Of a stretch of DNA of 64,000 nt, positions 11,801 through 26,100 are shown in pieces. The position numbers were made by a program, and so were the translations under genes. The notes beneath the pieces are model-generated. The model searched no databases, was not told the DNA's origin, and saw only the letters and a list, made by a program, of their open reading frames with translations. Location: positions 105,655 to 169,654 of the forward strand of contig NMRA01000106.1 of the NCBI GenBank assembly GCA_002633005.1. Reading direction: 5' to 3'. Each line of letters starts with the position of its first letter. The stretch's first letter is position 1. The DNA comes from Phoronis australis. Its lineage: Eukaryota > Phoronida > Phoronidae.

Positions 11801-14800
11801 TTTTTAAAAAAATGTGCAAGTGTAGACGTGGGAGCTTTTTGGAATTTGATTTATAGGTATATTATATAGCCAAATAGAAAAAACTAGATTGTCCACCAAA
11901 AGTACTCGCAAAGATGAACGCTATGAGATCTGGCCCCCGACTACAAAGCATGTTTTAGTATGCAGTCATTCTGTCATGCGAAAGGTGGAAAAGTGATCGT
12001 TGGGGATGCGGGTTGCTCGAGCACTGCAAGTAAATCCACTGAAGCACTTTCAGGTACTAGAAATAGGTTTACTTATGCTGTGGTGTCGAGTGTAAATCGA
12101 GGGCAGATCTTGACCTCAGTAAGGCTCTGGCATTCAAGTATGCACCACATGTTATTCTGAGCGCTGATTTTTTTCAACTGGAAACGGCCGGGTTATTCAC
12201 TAGGCTACTTCACTACAATATACACTGTAGTACCGTTAGTCACACACCGGTCTTGGCTCGATTTACGCAACGTGAAATAACACTTTCGACGGCAAAGTGA
12301 CAGCACATAGGCAACGCGGTTATTGCATTTTCTTACAATGTTACAAGTAACTGAGGCGGACCTGTTTGCCTAATTTGGCAAATGGGGGGGGGCTCATTCT
12401 TTCTCCAATGTGTGTAACATCCGATGTGGTATTTTGTTGCGAAACGTGGCTTTGTAACTCATTTCCAGAAGTGGACACGTTCTACAGTACAAGTGTGAAA
12501 AGATTAGTTGATGTTAAAGGTGCAACTATCAATGACCTTATTTTACGAGACACGGCAATTGCTGACACGGAAACCGTTATCTAGTTTAATCAAAGTCAGT
12601 TTTTTACTAAGCTGCGACTAAGGACGGTTTCAAGTGTTCATATCTTACGTCAATCATTACCCAGGCAATCGCTTGCTAAAGTCCAATGGGAAAAGCTATG
12701 GCACGTTTTTTTCACGTTCGTCAACCTCCGCAACCCTGCTACTCATTCAACAGGCTTCAATCGAAAGTGAGAAATAATCTACAGAAAACTCGTTTTTCCA
12801 CTCAAACGACCCTAAACCCAGTGTTGTCCAAGGGTGCATGTACTCTGCGTCTGACACTTTATAGCACCAACGGATTGTTCTGTCGCGTGCACAGCTATCC
12901 TCACACCTACTGTAGGATCGAGTCAGGAAAGTTGGCGAGAATACTACGAGAGCTCAGACTATATCACTGCAGTGAGGTTCAATCAGAGGATCATCTATTA
13001 CTCCTTTGTTCTCTTGACAACAATATCAGGTCTGCTTTTGCCAATATACAGGACCATATACACTCATTTCGTCACTGTTGAGCCAACCCGACAAACAAAT
13101 AACAACGTATGTAACTGTGGTCATAAATTTTTTCAAACGCTTGGGATTACAGTGCATACATTTGTTATATGTCATTTTCTATTACCTCCATTTTCTACCA
13201 TAAGTTCCAGTTTGCTGTCAAGCTTTGGGGTCACTGAGTTAGAGCCACTGACAGTTTATTACTTAGTTGAACTGAATTTTATCACTTGTTTTATGTGAAT
13301 ACATTTGCGTTGAAGCCATACCGGTATTGTTCAATTTGTTATTTTTAATCTGTTTGTTAACATTTTCGTTGGACTATCGTAACTTCATATTATTTTGTAA
13401 CCATCGTTTATGACTTGATAGTCAATAAAGCTATTACTAGGCCTACATGCTTTGCTGTCAATCGTACAGTGTGCATGGTGTTCACAAAAATGCTACGGGA
13501 AACAGAGACATGTATGAAATGTAAATTGCTACGAACTAGTCTTCTCACAGGAGTGAAGGTACTGCACATCTAGAGTGTATTGACACGTGACGTACCCGTG
13601 TACGTCCAGTCTCACGAAATGAACGGGGCTATAACCCTTTTGATTATCTCTTAGTTATTTTAAGCTGATATTTCGTTTAAAATTGTTGAAAACAGCTTCA
13701 ATTACGCCTGGGACTCGGTTTCAAAACGAAGACAGGCATTAGCCTGCATTCTCACTCTATGAAAATACAATTGGTTAAGACTAGTTTTAGTGGCCGTTGT
13801 TGTAAAGCGTCTCAACACAGGTACTACGTATTTGCGTAAGACGCATTGCAATGTATTTTTTGTTGCTATTGTTTACCTCTGCTGTAAAATTTAACGGGAG
13901 AATGAATCAGAGACTTCTGCCGAAAAACGACTTCTGATTTAGGCCACGTTCTGATATAAACCCACGGTCTCGTCTTTATGCTTGCTCAGATAGGAAATGA
14001 TGACTAAACTTGATAAGATGGGACACTGAGTCGTTATTTGCTCTAGATCAGGTCCACTTATACATGTAGTTGCCTGGAAAGGAAACCAAGTTCAGTCACT
14101 AAGCTAGGCAACGTAATTGTAATCAATTTCAATTCAAAAATAGATAAAATCGTGATGATGTTGCAAATACATACACGCCCGTAAGAAAGATGATTACGGC
14201 ATTCACCACTGAATCATCTGTTCATGTTGCTTTGTCTATTTTTTCTATTTTAGTTGTGGCCAATAACCCGCCACGGGTAGTGAACTCTGTTAGGCTTTTG
14301 ATTGTACCTGAAAATCTTCCCGTGGGTGAGTAAATTATAAACATTAGTCCGAAATTCATGGAATATTGAGCAAAACAAACTGAGGTCGTCGTGATCAAAA
14401 GTCAGGATTCGTTCATAAAAAGTTGAAAGTACCTTAATTTATTTTGTGCATCTAGGTTAATGTGTTTCCGAAAGTAAAATCTGCGTTCCGAACAGAAATA
14501 TTCGTTGACTACATAGGGCACAAAACAATTGGACATGAAATAATAAGTAAATCAACATGATGATAATTAGGCCTACTTCGTAGGTGAAAACCGTCGCCGT
14601 GATGCTGAATGGAGACGTTTAAACAATCTAGACTCAATTTGGAGTAATTAATTTTAAGCACGTTGAATAAAATAAATAACGAAGGAATGGAATCTCTTGC
14701 AGATAACTCTCTAATTCAACTAATTTTCATTTTAATTGTTTTTGCCCGGCCAGGAAGCTCTATTTCCAACATTTTTACGGAGGACCTAGACGGAGACTTA

Positions 14801-17800
14801 CTTACGTTCACCATTGTGCCTGCTCTGAAATCGGGTACCGTCACCTTGCCTGCCGATTACTACCTGAAAGTAACGCCAAGCGGACCAGCAGGAAGTCAGA
14901 AAGCGGAGATTACTCTCAAAAACAAATTGGACCGTGAGGTATCTTTTTCAACTCCCAATGTACTCTAATTTGGTTGAAATTTTAATTGCACCTTGAATTA
15001 CGTAATTCTACAGTATACGTCGAAATATTTCGTATTCATTAGTTCTTGTAAAAACGTGAATTCTTTGTGTACTTTGCTAAGATCCAGTATGTCATGGAAT
15101 TGATGTAAACGACAATAGGAAGGTTGGTTTTACAAAAACGGAACAAGAATTTCTTTGGGTCGCTCCTGGTATGTTTCTCTAAGTTTCTTTAATTAAAGCC
15201 AACCCAAAGTACGCTTGACAAGTGCTTTTAGCAAGCACTGGAGTAGCCACGGTGGGGCAAAAGGGGACCAAAGCCCCACCTACTCAGTCCAAATTAGTTT
15301 TCCAGATTAAACGTGGGTAACTTGAATATTTTTCATAAAAAGTACTACTCAGAGTGCGCAAGTGAGCGCCCGAGTCAGGGGATAAAGCTGTGACCCTATG
15401 GAGCCTTAATGAACAAATAAAGTAAGACCATGGTGTTAAAGGTATAATGACTTAACTGGACAGAATTGGATGAATGTAGAGTTGGTGAAAGAATTGTTCA
15501 TCATTTGGAAAAGGCAAAAACTAAAGTGCAATTATTACAAAATCACGAAGTTCGCCTACAAATGACGAGAAGTAAGGTCCTTTAACTGAGAAATTGGAAA
15601 GTAGCTCATTTTTGCTTCATTGGAGAAGAGAATTTAAAACCGGCAATTGATAAAAGACCTTGCTCAAATAGGATCACAAATAACTAAACTAGTTATTGCT
15701 CCATTGTTTTCACAGTTTGTCAAATGGAAACTCTAACTCCAATATCTATCACAAAGAAAATCCCCCAGTGATGTTGAGCAACTCAGTGGATGACTTTTTA
15801 ACCGCGGGTGAATGCCTTGAAATTTGAAAAAAACGTCTCCAGGAAATGGCGGTTTAAATTATGAGTTCTATAGATGTTTCTGGGTTTCTGGCGTGAAGTC
15901 AAAAAGCCTTTTAATGAAATATTTTGAATATTTTTACTAGGGAAAATATTTAGACCACAGAGAAAAGGAGACATAATGTTTCTGCTCAAGCCAGATGACG
16001 ATGCCGAGTTTCTGGATAATAGCGGAGTTGCAACTCCGCCATATTGGAAATGGGTCAGAATGTTGCATTGTGGTTAAGCCGGTAAACAAGTACGTCGGCA
16101 AGCGTGGGGGCGAACCGGCCACAGGGAGGTTATACGTGTTGTGTGCCTGGCTGCTATAATACCAGTTAGCGAAATAAAGAATTTAGTTACTACCTGTTTC
16201 CCAAGGATCAGGAACTGCGTTAAACATGGGTCAGACACATCGGTAGAGCTGGTAGCAAAGGCCGACTTAATGAATTCTTTCCGACTTCGTAGCATAAGTA
16301 TGCAGCGCTCATTTTGAGGGCGGCAAGAAAACGTATCTTGGAAACTGCCCAACTATAATTCGCTTGAAAGAAACAGTAACAAATACTCCACGGCGGATGG
16401 TAGTGAAAAAAAATTGTTTTCGCTTGACCAGAACCAAGCCAACATGAGCAATTTTGAGGATGCCTCTGCACAATCACCTGTTCTGGGTCGACTCACTTAA
16501 CGTACTCACACTTATATGCATTAACGCGATAAGATAAAGTGTGCAGAATATTATAATTTACTTTCTACAAAATTGTGGTGCATTTCTATCAAAATTTGTT
16601 GTTAAATTACGATCATTTTTCAGAAAATTGTGCTGAAATCCCAGGGCAAAATCTCGCCGACAAATGCGTAGCTGCCGGTTTCGCAATCGTCGTCGATAGG
16701 GCTTGAATTCTTGAGTAAGAATACAGCTTCGACTCAACATATTACCTGAAATCCTCCTCAAGTTATCCAAACAGCGTCTATAAGATTTTTGAGTTCTTGT
16801 GGAGTCTGGATTAACTGCAGATTAAGTCCAAATCTGCGCTAGATTGTAGCGCGCAACACGAGAAAAATCTTTGGAGGAACACACATGTTGTTGTCACGTG
16901 ACGTTTGTTTTGAATTTTTTGTGCGTGTGTGTGAGAGTAAGCGTGCGTGTGCTTGTCATCAGAGTTCATTTGCCAGAGTAATGTACATGTAATGATCTAG
17001 GTGTACATTGTATCCAAAGAAATTAAGTCAAGCAGTCAAGCGGAGCGTGTTTTAATATTTAGCTTAGCACTTGCTGGCCTCTTCTGCTAAAAAACGTTCG
17101 AGAATTGTTTCGGTAAGACCGATATGTCACTCATTGAGTCGCCGGGTGAGTGGATGCGTGACCGTAGTGTAACAGCTATTTTCCGGAAGATTCTGGGTGT
17201 AAGGGTGCAAATGTGTTCACTATCAGTGGGTCATTTTGATTTTAAAAACACCAATTATGATTAGTTAAATAATTTCTCTTAAAAATAATGCAAAGGGTTT
17301 TTACGGTATTAGAAACTTTTGAAAATTAGTGCCAATATTTATTTCTTGCCGATACTATGTTACCCGTTTCATGAATAGATAGTTCCCGAATAAATGTTTT
17401 CGATGACAGCCAGTACCTTATGCAGCGCGCTTCTTGGCCGCGTGCTAACACTGGTCGAGTTTTTTTTATTAGTCTTCGATTCACGGTTTTCACGTGTACA
17501 ACGAAGTTTGGATTCCTGTTGAGGCCGGAGAAGATCTGTTCCGGAAAGAAACAATGCAATCCCGCTGATAAGTAGGCCTATGCAGCGTCTGTTTTCAAAT
17601 TCCAGACCCGCGTAGTGGGGCACATCCCCAGCAAGACCACCAAAATTTTTGCGTTCTTTTTGAATCGCGGCGTAAGTTTGAAGTGTATACGGACATAATG
17701 GTGAGGCTCGTGGTCTACAAATTCAGGACTGACGGATCTTTCAATTGATAAATTGGAGACGTTAGAACTGTAGGTAAGGCATTTTCGCATGTAGTTCATG

Positions 17801-20162
17801 GGCTGGGCGCTTACTTTAGCGAAGTCTGAAAACGCGTTGGGGCACTTATTGGGGCACTTATTGGGGCATGGGCGCTTATTAGGGCGAATAGCGGCAGAAT
17901 TACATACCGCAGCGTAGTTTAATAGCCTTTGCGCCCCCTAATTTCCGGACATGCGCAATCGTTAAATGGATTCGGTTGCAACTCCGCGATAAATATCATC
18001 ACAAAACATTGATTATGAATCACTTTAAAAGCTGTAAATAACATGATGGTGAAACTGGTTATTATAAAGTATACATATATTACGCATGCTCAGGGTCATA
18101 TGCTATTTTTAGACATTTTCAAACCATATGATGCAATAAAATGAGACTTTGTTTTTCAAATATTAAATGCTTTCAGTTTTGAACAGGTTTTTGCACGATA
18201 GGTACTGACAATTTATTCAAAACCAAGATAGTTTTAGCAGCAATGATTTCACTAGAGATTATTTTCGGACAGAAAAGGACGTGAGACAGGGTAATTCCTT
18301 GTCAGGTAAATGTCAAAAAGTTTAAAGGGTTATACCTGATGCCACGAGTTTCTGATCCACTTTACGTCTTCAAGTGGATTGACGAACCAGTCAAGATCTT
18401 TGGTATATGTTTCGAGCATAACGATCAAGAAAACATTTCTTAAATTTGAATTTAACCATTAAATCACCCCTATCTCAATATGCTCCGGGGAAATCCACAA
18501 TATTTCTCTGTTAAGCAGAATTTGTGTAATCAACTTTTGCACTTTCTAAAATAGACTAACATGTAATGAGTAATTTTGGGATGGGTAGTGCAAATAGAAC
18601 GAAAAGTAAACATAATGATAAAAATTGTGTTTGGCAAGATAAAGACCTCAGCATGAAAAGATGTGACTAAATTCTCATAAAAATTATAGTTTTTCAGTTC
18701 CTGATGTAAATATTATGTTCAAGTCATCAGTAAAGTGGGTTAACCGCTGCTTGAATGGAAACAATGTAATTTTGTAGTGTTTCCAAACAAGGTTTTTAAA
18801 ACATATTTGGATAGTTTGATCTTTAAATCAAGTTATAGTAAGTTCTTGTCTCTTGCAAATCTTAATATCTTTTACCATTACATCTGGATTGCTTAGGAAA
18901 AAATTGTTGACCAAGTGGAAATCAAAAAGGGGAGCAACAGAAAACAAGATGTATGGTGGGATTGTATTTTTAATAGTTTTTATGAGGCAGGCATTATTTT
19001 TGTGAAGGACGTTTTGGATTGTGAAAACAAATTCCTGATCTGGGAGATATTGAAACAATTATAAGCTTTCAAGCTAGATTAATTAGGCCGCTTTAAAACG
19101 TCCAATAAGGGTGGAACCTGTGCCTTTTAAGTCAAAGTGCGTAATCTCTTTACCGTTAAATAAAATCACTTTGTTTTCTAGAAACGTTTGGCTCTACAAA
19201 TTTTTTCTCCTCCGGATATAGAATACAGCTCGATTGATATTTCCCCTATTCAAAAAACAAATCCAATTTACGTTCTTCCACACAAACTCTCGTTGCTTCC
19301 TGATTTTAGAACTTGTAAGCATTACGAAACCATATCCATATAAGGATTTATATACAGAAAGTGTTTTGAAAAAGGTGCGATTAGTTAGTGAGGACACATG
19401 TGCATCTTGTGAAGCTTTTAATCATTATGTTTGTAGAATGTGACTTTGCGAGACTTCTGTGGTAAGAGATTCAGAAATTTTAACTCTTTTTAACTGCACA
19501 ACACGATTTAATCTTAGTAAATGTTATTTTGTAACCCTTCTTAAAAATTTGTCAATATTTCATTTATGAATGCTCTTGATACCAGACGAACCTTAGTTTT
19601 ACAAACGTTTTTACTTATAAGTACCACATGTATAATCACTGTATGCTAAAAAAACCAACCCCATCAAGCTGTTGTTTGAGAAACCCCTATTACTTATCAG
19701 CAACAACTACTAAGTTAGATGATGTGGGTGTGTGTGTGTGCGTGTGTGTGTTTGCGTGTGTGTGTGTTAAAAACTTGTGCTTACGCCAGGGTTACCAAGT
19801 TAATGTGAGTAGAAAACGGAGATATTTGTATGTTTCTGTTATTTCTGCGTGGTCAGTCACAAGTACTGAAAACGAACACTCGTTTTATTTAAACTATTTG
19901 ATATAAACTGCTTACATGCTTCTCAAGTTTCGATGACGATCATTTTGAAAAGCGAAATATCACTGATGCTCTAAAGCCTTGTTTTATTACAGGCATTTGA
20001 CAGGCTCCTATTTTCCGTACTTTTAAGCGACGGTAAATCTAGTGGGGTGAGTATTGAGCTTCAGGTATAGTAAAAAGTTCAACATCATAGACTGTTAATT
20101 CAGTCTCACTACATTGGATTTTTGGTGGCCAGCGTAGTTAAAAAGCCACCGTAGTTGAAAAA

Positions 20163-20196
<34 letters not shown>

Positions 20197-23100
20197 NATT
20201 TGTAATGCCTTTGGAGTGTTCGTGAGTGCAAATGATTTGAGAAGCCAGCAATGAATAAATCACTGCATTACCGGCTTTAGGTGCAATAAAACTAATTGAC
20301 GGGACACCGAGACCGTGTGAGCTCATGCTAATTTAGTGTTTGCTGGCAGAAACTGTTGTGAAACAACTCGATTTCCATCCCACTACCAGGTGTTAGGGGA
20401 ATCTTTATTTACATTTACATTACTCAAATAATTATCGTCAATGTACAACTTCTGCCCTGACGGTGCTGTGGCCAAAGCGGAACTTAAATTCGCGGCCCCC
20501 GACGAGTAAGTAGATTTGCAGTTTCGTGGCTAATTCACCAACATAATCAGGTGCACATTACTTTGGCTCACTAGTATAGTATTTTTTTGACTGGAAGTTT
20601 AGTTTCCACTGAACTTTGGCTGGTTTATGTTCGTGATGTCTGATCAGTTTCCGAGCCACTGGCCGGGATAACGAGACAGTTCGGCCCGCCGCGACGGGCC
20701 TGATCGGGCTCCGAGCCACTGGCCAGGATAACAAGAGTTTTGTGTTTAGAACTAAACAAATCACAAGTCTAAACAACACAGATCTAGGTTGTCCTGTCTG
20801 TATCTGACGGAAAAATACTTCGAAATTATCTCCGAACAGACCCCAAACTCAAGTCCTACTACGGACCTTTTTGGCCTGCCGAACTTTGTAGGCTACGGTG
20901 TGTCCAAATACCAATAAATCCGTAAGAGCGAAATAAAACATCACGTTTTTATAAGAACTCGGTGAATTTTTAAGGGTTTTACATCGAAGTTTGATGATCT
21001 ATTGGTGTTTAACGATGACTTCAAGCGATAAGCTGACACCAGTAACCCGTGTTGTGAACTGCTGAACAGACTGTGTGTGAAACCGATGACGTCATTGGAT
21101 AATTTCAAAACCTCCGTCTGCCGTCAGGTGTCAGGTAACGCAACCGTACGTGTCGTTATGGAGTAGAACTACTCGATCTAAATTGATACAAATTAGGTTG
21201 TTTTTTGGGTGGCATGCTCCTTTAAGCATATGTATTTAAAACAACGCCAAAATTCGGAGCTCCTGTGGCACATACTTACAATAATGCGAATCAAGACTGA
21301 CAAGCTGTATTACAGCAAGATGTTGGCATACTGCAGTGTACAAAATGGATGAAATAAAAACTTGCGAAGCACCACACTGTGCTAACAAAGATCCGTCTAC
21401 ATTTATAAGGTAAAATTGTGCTCATGCGCCGCAATGTGTCAATGTGCCAAAAAGCATTTTTTCGGGAGTAAGCTGCCCATGATTCGATTACTCGCGCGAG
21501 TGATGTTTGAACGTTTATGAAGCGTGACGTGTTTCGTTAGATTATGGGGTAAGCTGTACACGCTTATGACGAAGGGTTATTGCTTCTAAATCTGTACCAG
21601 CGACAACATTAAAGCGGTTATGGCCATCGGCATAAAAGCAGCATTTGATTTAGACAACTACCGTGATGAAATTGTCTAAATGTTTCTTGGTCAAGTTACT
21701 GGATAGGACTTTGAAATAAGCTCAGAGTAGTATTGAGAACAGGCGCTACAAGTTGGTGTGTTAATATAGGCGGTCAGGATGGTCTAAATGCGTACCGAAC
21801 TGCCAGTTCATAGCAATGATCCAGAAACCACTTCTCATCTGAGTAAGGGATAAGTTGAGACCAGGCATGCGTTCAGTAGGCACGGGTTCTTGGGAGAAAA
21901 TGAGACACTCGCAAGACTTCGTGAGATACTGACGTGTGAGCGGAGCACGTGGTCACACTAGCTTTAGAGTCCAGGGGCCCGGTCCAACCGTAAACTGACT
22001 TAGCTAAGACAATTCTTAAATTTTACTAAATTTTAAAACAAAAGATAAATTTCAAGAAAGATATATTTAGCTTGATTAAAGTGTTTGGGGTAAGTTTTTT
22101 CTTAGTTTTGACGAATTTACCGGATGTGGAAGTTTCAAAGTTTGGAAGTTAAGACAAATCTTAGACTTAAGTCAAATAAGTCAGTTTCTTGGAACAGGCC
22201 CGGCCTGATCTCACACGTTGTTAACCCTTATTACATGGTTAGAGAATGTTATAAGGATCCAAGAAGTACCTACCCCATAACTAATGCACAATCTGTAATC
22301 GAACAAAGCTTAAATAAACGCGCCCCTCACGATTCACCCGAACATTAGAATACACCGCCATTTTGAACTTACCGCGAACCCGGAAGTACAATTCATTCAG
22401 GAATCCATGCTAAGAAAACGACATCAGTGCGACTGGAGCAGTGCTTGTTACCAGCGCGCCTTAATTTTAATAAAATCAAAACATGGACAATTTTATCGAA
22501 TTTGCTGAAGAAATGCAGCGAATAAATTTTGACAGAAATTATTTTGCCGGACTCGGGACCGTAGCCTATCGGACCTGGTGCGGATCGAGACCAGACACTG
22601 GCAAACGGTAAAGGCATGCCGTTGCAAGCTGTTTTGTCGAAGTAAAATGTTCAAATCATAAATGCCGTATATATTCAAATGTAGTTTCAGACACTTGCAT
22701 AAAATTTCAGTCAGGTTAGTCCTGTGTCACACTGCAGCGGCAGCCCTTAGCTAGCCTCAGTGCCAGCTACCAGTATGAAGACCGTGTATCGGCAAACTAC
22801 AGCTTGTTGGTAGGCCTCTACAGCTTTGCGCCAAGGCTACCCTTTAGGCCTACCTTGTCCCTGGCCAGAGCGCTCGCTCAAACGAGGTTTATTTAAAACT
22901 TGCGGTCTTCTGGCGAACTGTGCTAAGTTTTTGGCTTTCAACAGATATTTGCCCAGACTTTGCATGAGCGCCCCAAGCCTAAAAATGGGGGGGCTGGAAT
23001 TTTTGGGAATGTCTACCTTTTACTATAAGATTCATTGGGTTAGTTCAGAGCTATGAATTGCAGACGCTAAATTTTGGTACTTCCTGTCTTCTAGTGGGCT

Positions 23101-26100
23101 TCTGTCTCGTTTTCTACTTTTTTCGGAGTTCGTGCTTCTTTGACTGAGGCACACCTTTTTCCATTTCTCCAAATAGGGGGGTCGTTCGAGCACATAAGTA
23201 GGACAAGTCCAATACAAAATGTTATCATTTTTTATTCATTAAGCCAAAATGATTCTGAATCAACCTTTTACCATAATAAGTAACTTAGAATGCACAGTAC
23301 TTTACAACATTTAAGCATTACAAACACTATCGAACAGCACAAGTTTCCACCGTGGACATACATGTAACTATTACCATGGTGCCCGAATAGTGTTTCCTTA
23401 CACCAGAATTAGACAAGCATGATTTAAAAAATATGAAATTGCAAGGAACAAGAATTGGAGGCTTGAAGCTTCACAATACGACATAGCGTATTTCTCAAAT
23501 TTTAAGATTGTTCATGTTGTTGACTTGATAACCGGAATTAAGAAAATAATAAGTTACAAAACATGACTTGAAAGCAATTTAGAAAAAAAGAATTATTTTG
23601 TGACACCTAATCAAGCATTGAACAGCAGTTGACAGTCAAACAAAAACCATTTCAAAATTATTTCAACTATTTTTTAGCTTAGTGTAAGATCACCTGAATG
23701 GGAAATTCACAGTAAAATAATTCGAATATATCTTATATTTTTGCACCAAAAACACGAAAATTGAACAAAGTTCCTTTTTTGCAGCAACGTTTGTCAAAAT
23801 GTGTCAACGTTAAATCTTCACAAATTACAAAGTAACAGGTTGAATATGCCTTCCAGTTCATTAAAAGTCGCCATGTTGTCGGTGCCGCCAGAAATGAGAC
23901 GAAGTCCAACAGGAATTGTGAGCACATTTATCACTTAATGAGTAACAACTGCGAGGCTGAAATTTAGTGAAAACTGTTGAATCGTGCAGAATAGTAAGTA
24001 AAGATATGTCTCGCTAAATTTCACCGTAAATTATTGGCGAAAACAATTTACACAACGTTTTAAACTCGTAAATTATCCCGCTGTCCTCCAATACGGCCGA
24101 CGCGATCCAAACAAAGTGACCCAACTTTCGCCACAAAAATGGCAATAACTTTACACTGATTGCCCCGATTTTGATACTTTTTCGATTTTTACTGAGTTAA
24201 AATGCACTACCTTTCCGATGATAGCAAAGTACTTTTTCAAAACGAAAAAAAAGCAAAACGAAAAAATTGGTTCGACTCATATTGGTTCCTAGGTTCGACC
24301 GCCCTACGTAAGGAACTAAACACCAATGCTATTTTAACATAGTAAGTCCGCGTAACATTCTAAAAAATTCAACGACCACTAACTACAAACTATAAATACA
24401 CTACATATGCAAACGAATCACAAGATATTACTAATAAAACAAAATAATGAAAGCTTTTCGAGCAAGCGATAGCAGATTCACTTACACGGAAAAATGGCGG
24501 CGTTCAGGAGAAGTTCGTGAAGGAGGCACAGAACAGTTCTCACTGGGTTTTGTGAAGAAAATGTGACAAAGCAAGTGATCTGGGTTTTGCCCAGCAAAAC
24601 CCAGATCACTTGATTTGTCATTTTTTCTTCACTCTGTCAAAAACAGGATGCAAAAAATGGCATGTTTTCAGTTATTTCGCATAAAAAGCCCTGCAGATGA
24701 GCGCAGAAACTTTATTCTCTCTTGTGTTTTTGACCCTTTCAATCCCACTGAAAACCGAGCTAGACTAGGAAAAATAGGGGCAAAGTCGGCACTTTTCACC
24801 CCGTTTCTGTATCTGTTTCTGTTTCTGCTTCTGTGGTAACGTCAGAGGGTAGGCACCGGGATAGTCTCTGGCCCTCCTCCGCACGCAATGTAAATTTGGA
24901 GATGCAACCAAGTTCGTCCTGGTTACACACTCTTCGATCTTTTCCCCTGATACGAGTTTTTGCTGCATCTCCGTATTGCCATCCTCGCTTTGTTGCCCAT
25001 CTCTCCTGCTGTTGTACAATCTCGGCATCTGTAAGCGATTCACGCACTCTGGAGATTGCTGGTGTGAGGAGCAGGTCGGCAATCGGTTCTGCGATGCCTG
25101 CAAGCTCATCCGCCACAGTGTCCTGATATATAAACACTGGTGAAGAGACCATTAATAGAGCTGAACAGAGGAATCCAGGAATCTTTCTCATGACCAGTTT
25201 TAAGCCTGCTAATGAGGCTGAGGGAGTATACAAGTAGAAATGATCTGTCTGCAGGTGTTTTGTTCTGTGAGAGCCAAACTAGGGCGTCTTCATATGCTTC
25301 ACATTCAGCTCTAAAAGACGAGGATTTTCCAACCCGTGCTGTTGACCATTCGAAGAGGCGTTGACCCTCGCGAGTCCAAGCAATTGCTGCCCAAGCCGTA
25401 GTGTCATCTCTTAGTGAGCCGTCCGTTGCAACAATGACTGTGGGAGATTGTTCTTCAAGCAATTTCGATACAGTTGCTTGGTTGATACAGTCAGCTCTTT
25501 CCTGCCAATGACGGCCTCCAATCTCCAGGGTGTTGGTGACAAAGTTAGTGGCTTTGGAGCACTCTATGCTGTTGATGTTCTCCACTGAACATACCTCTTC
25601 GACAAGCTCCCTAGCTCCGATAACCCATGATTGAACAGTTTTCAGCCTCTGTGCAGTGTGCTCATCACTATGCTCTCTCAAGTCCAGGTACAGAGGATGG
25701 GAGTTGGTTGTAGCTGCCTTTAGAAATGCTTGGGCTGCTAGTGTTTTCTGTTTAGTACGGATGCTGCTGATACCTAACCAGTATTGGAGACTGTCTATCG
25801 GAGTGGGTCTAGCTGCCCTGGTTACTATCCTCATGGCCTGGTTTTGAATCCTCTGTAGTTTGGTCATTGACTGTTGGGAGGCACATAGGCACAGATGGAG
25901 CCCATACTCATTTCTTGCGCCGACAGTTGCATTCATGAGCTGCACCAGGCTCTTTTGTTGGATCAGCTGAGCTGCTGCATATCTCAACAGTGACAGGCTC
26001 TTGGCACCTTTCTCAGCTAGGAATTCGACATGGGAGTTCATCGTCATTCTTCGATCCATTTTAATTCCTAGATAGGTAACTTCAGCGACTTGAGGTATCA

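Noticed and set aside
19234-19443. Possible LINE C-terminus (C..C...H pattern)
   Set aside because: Only one short motif; neighbouring RT motifs are not seen and the frame ends at once.
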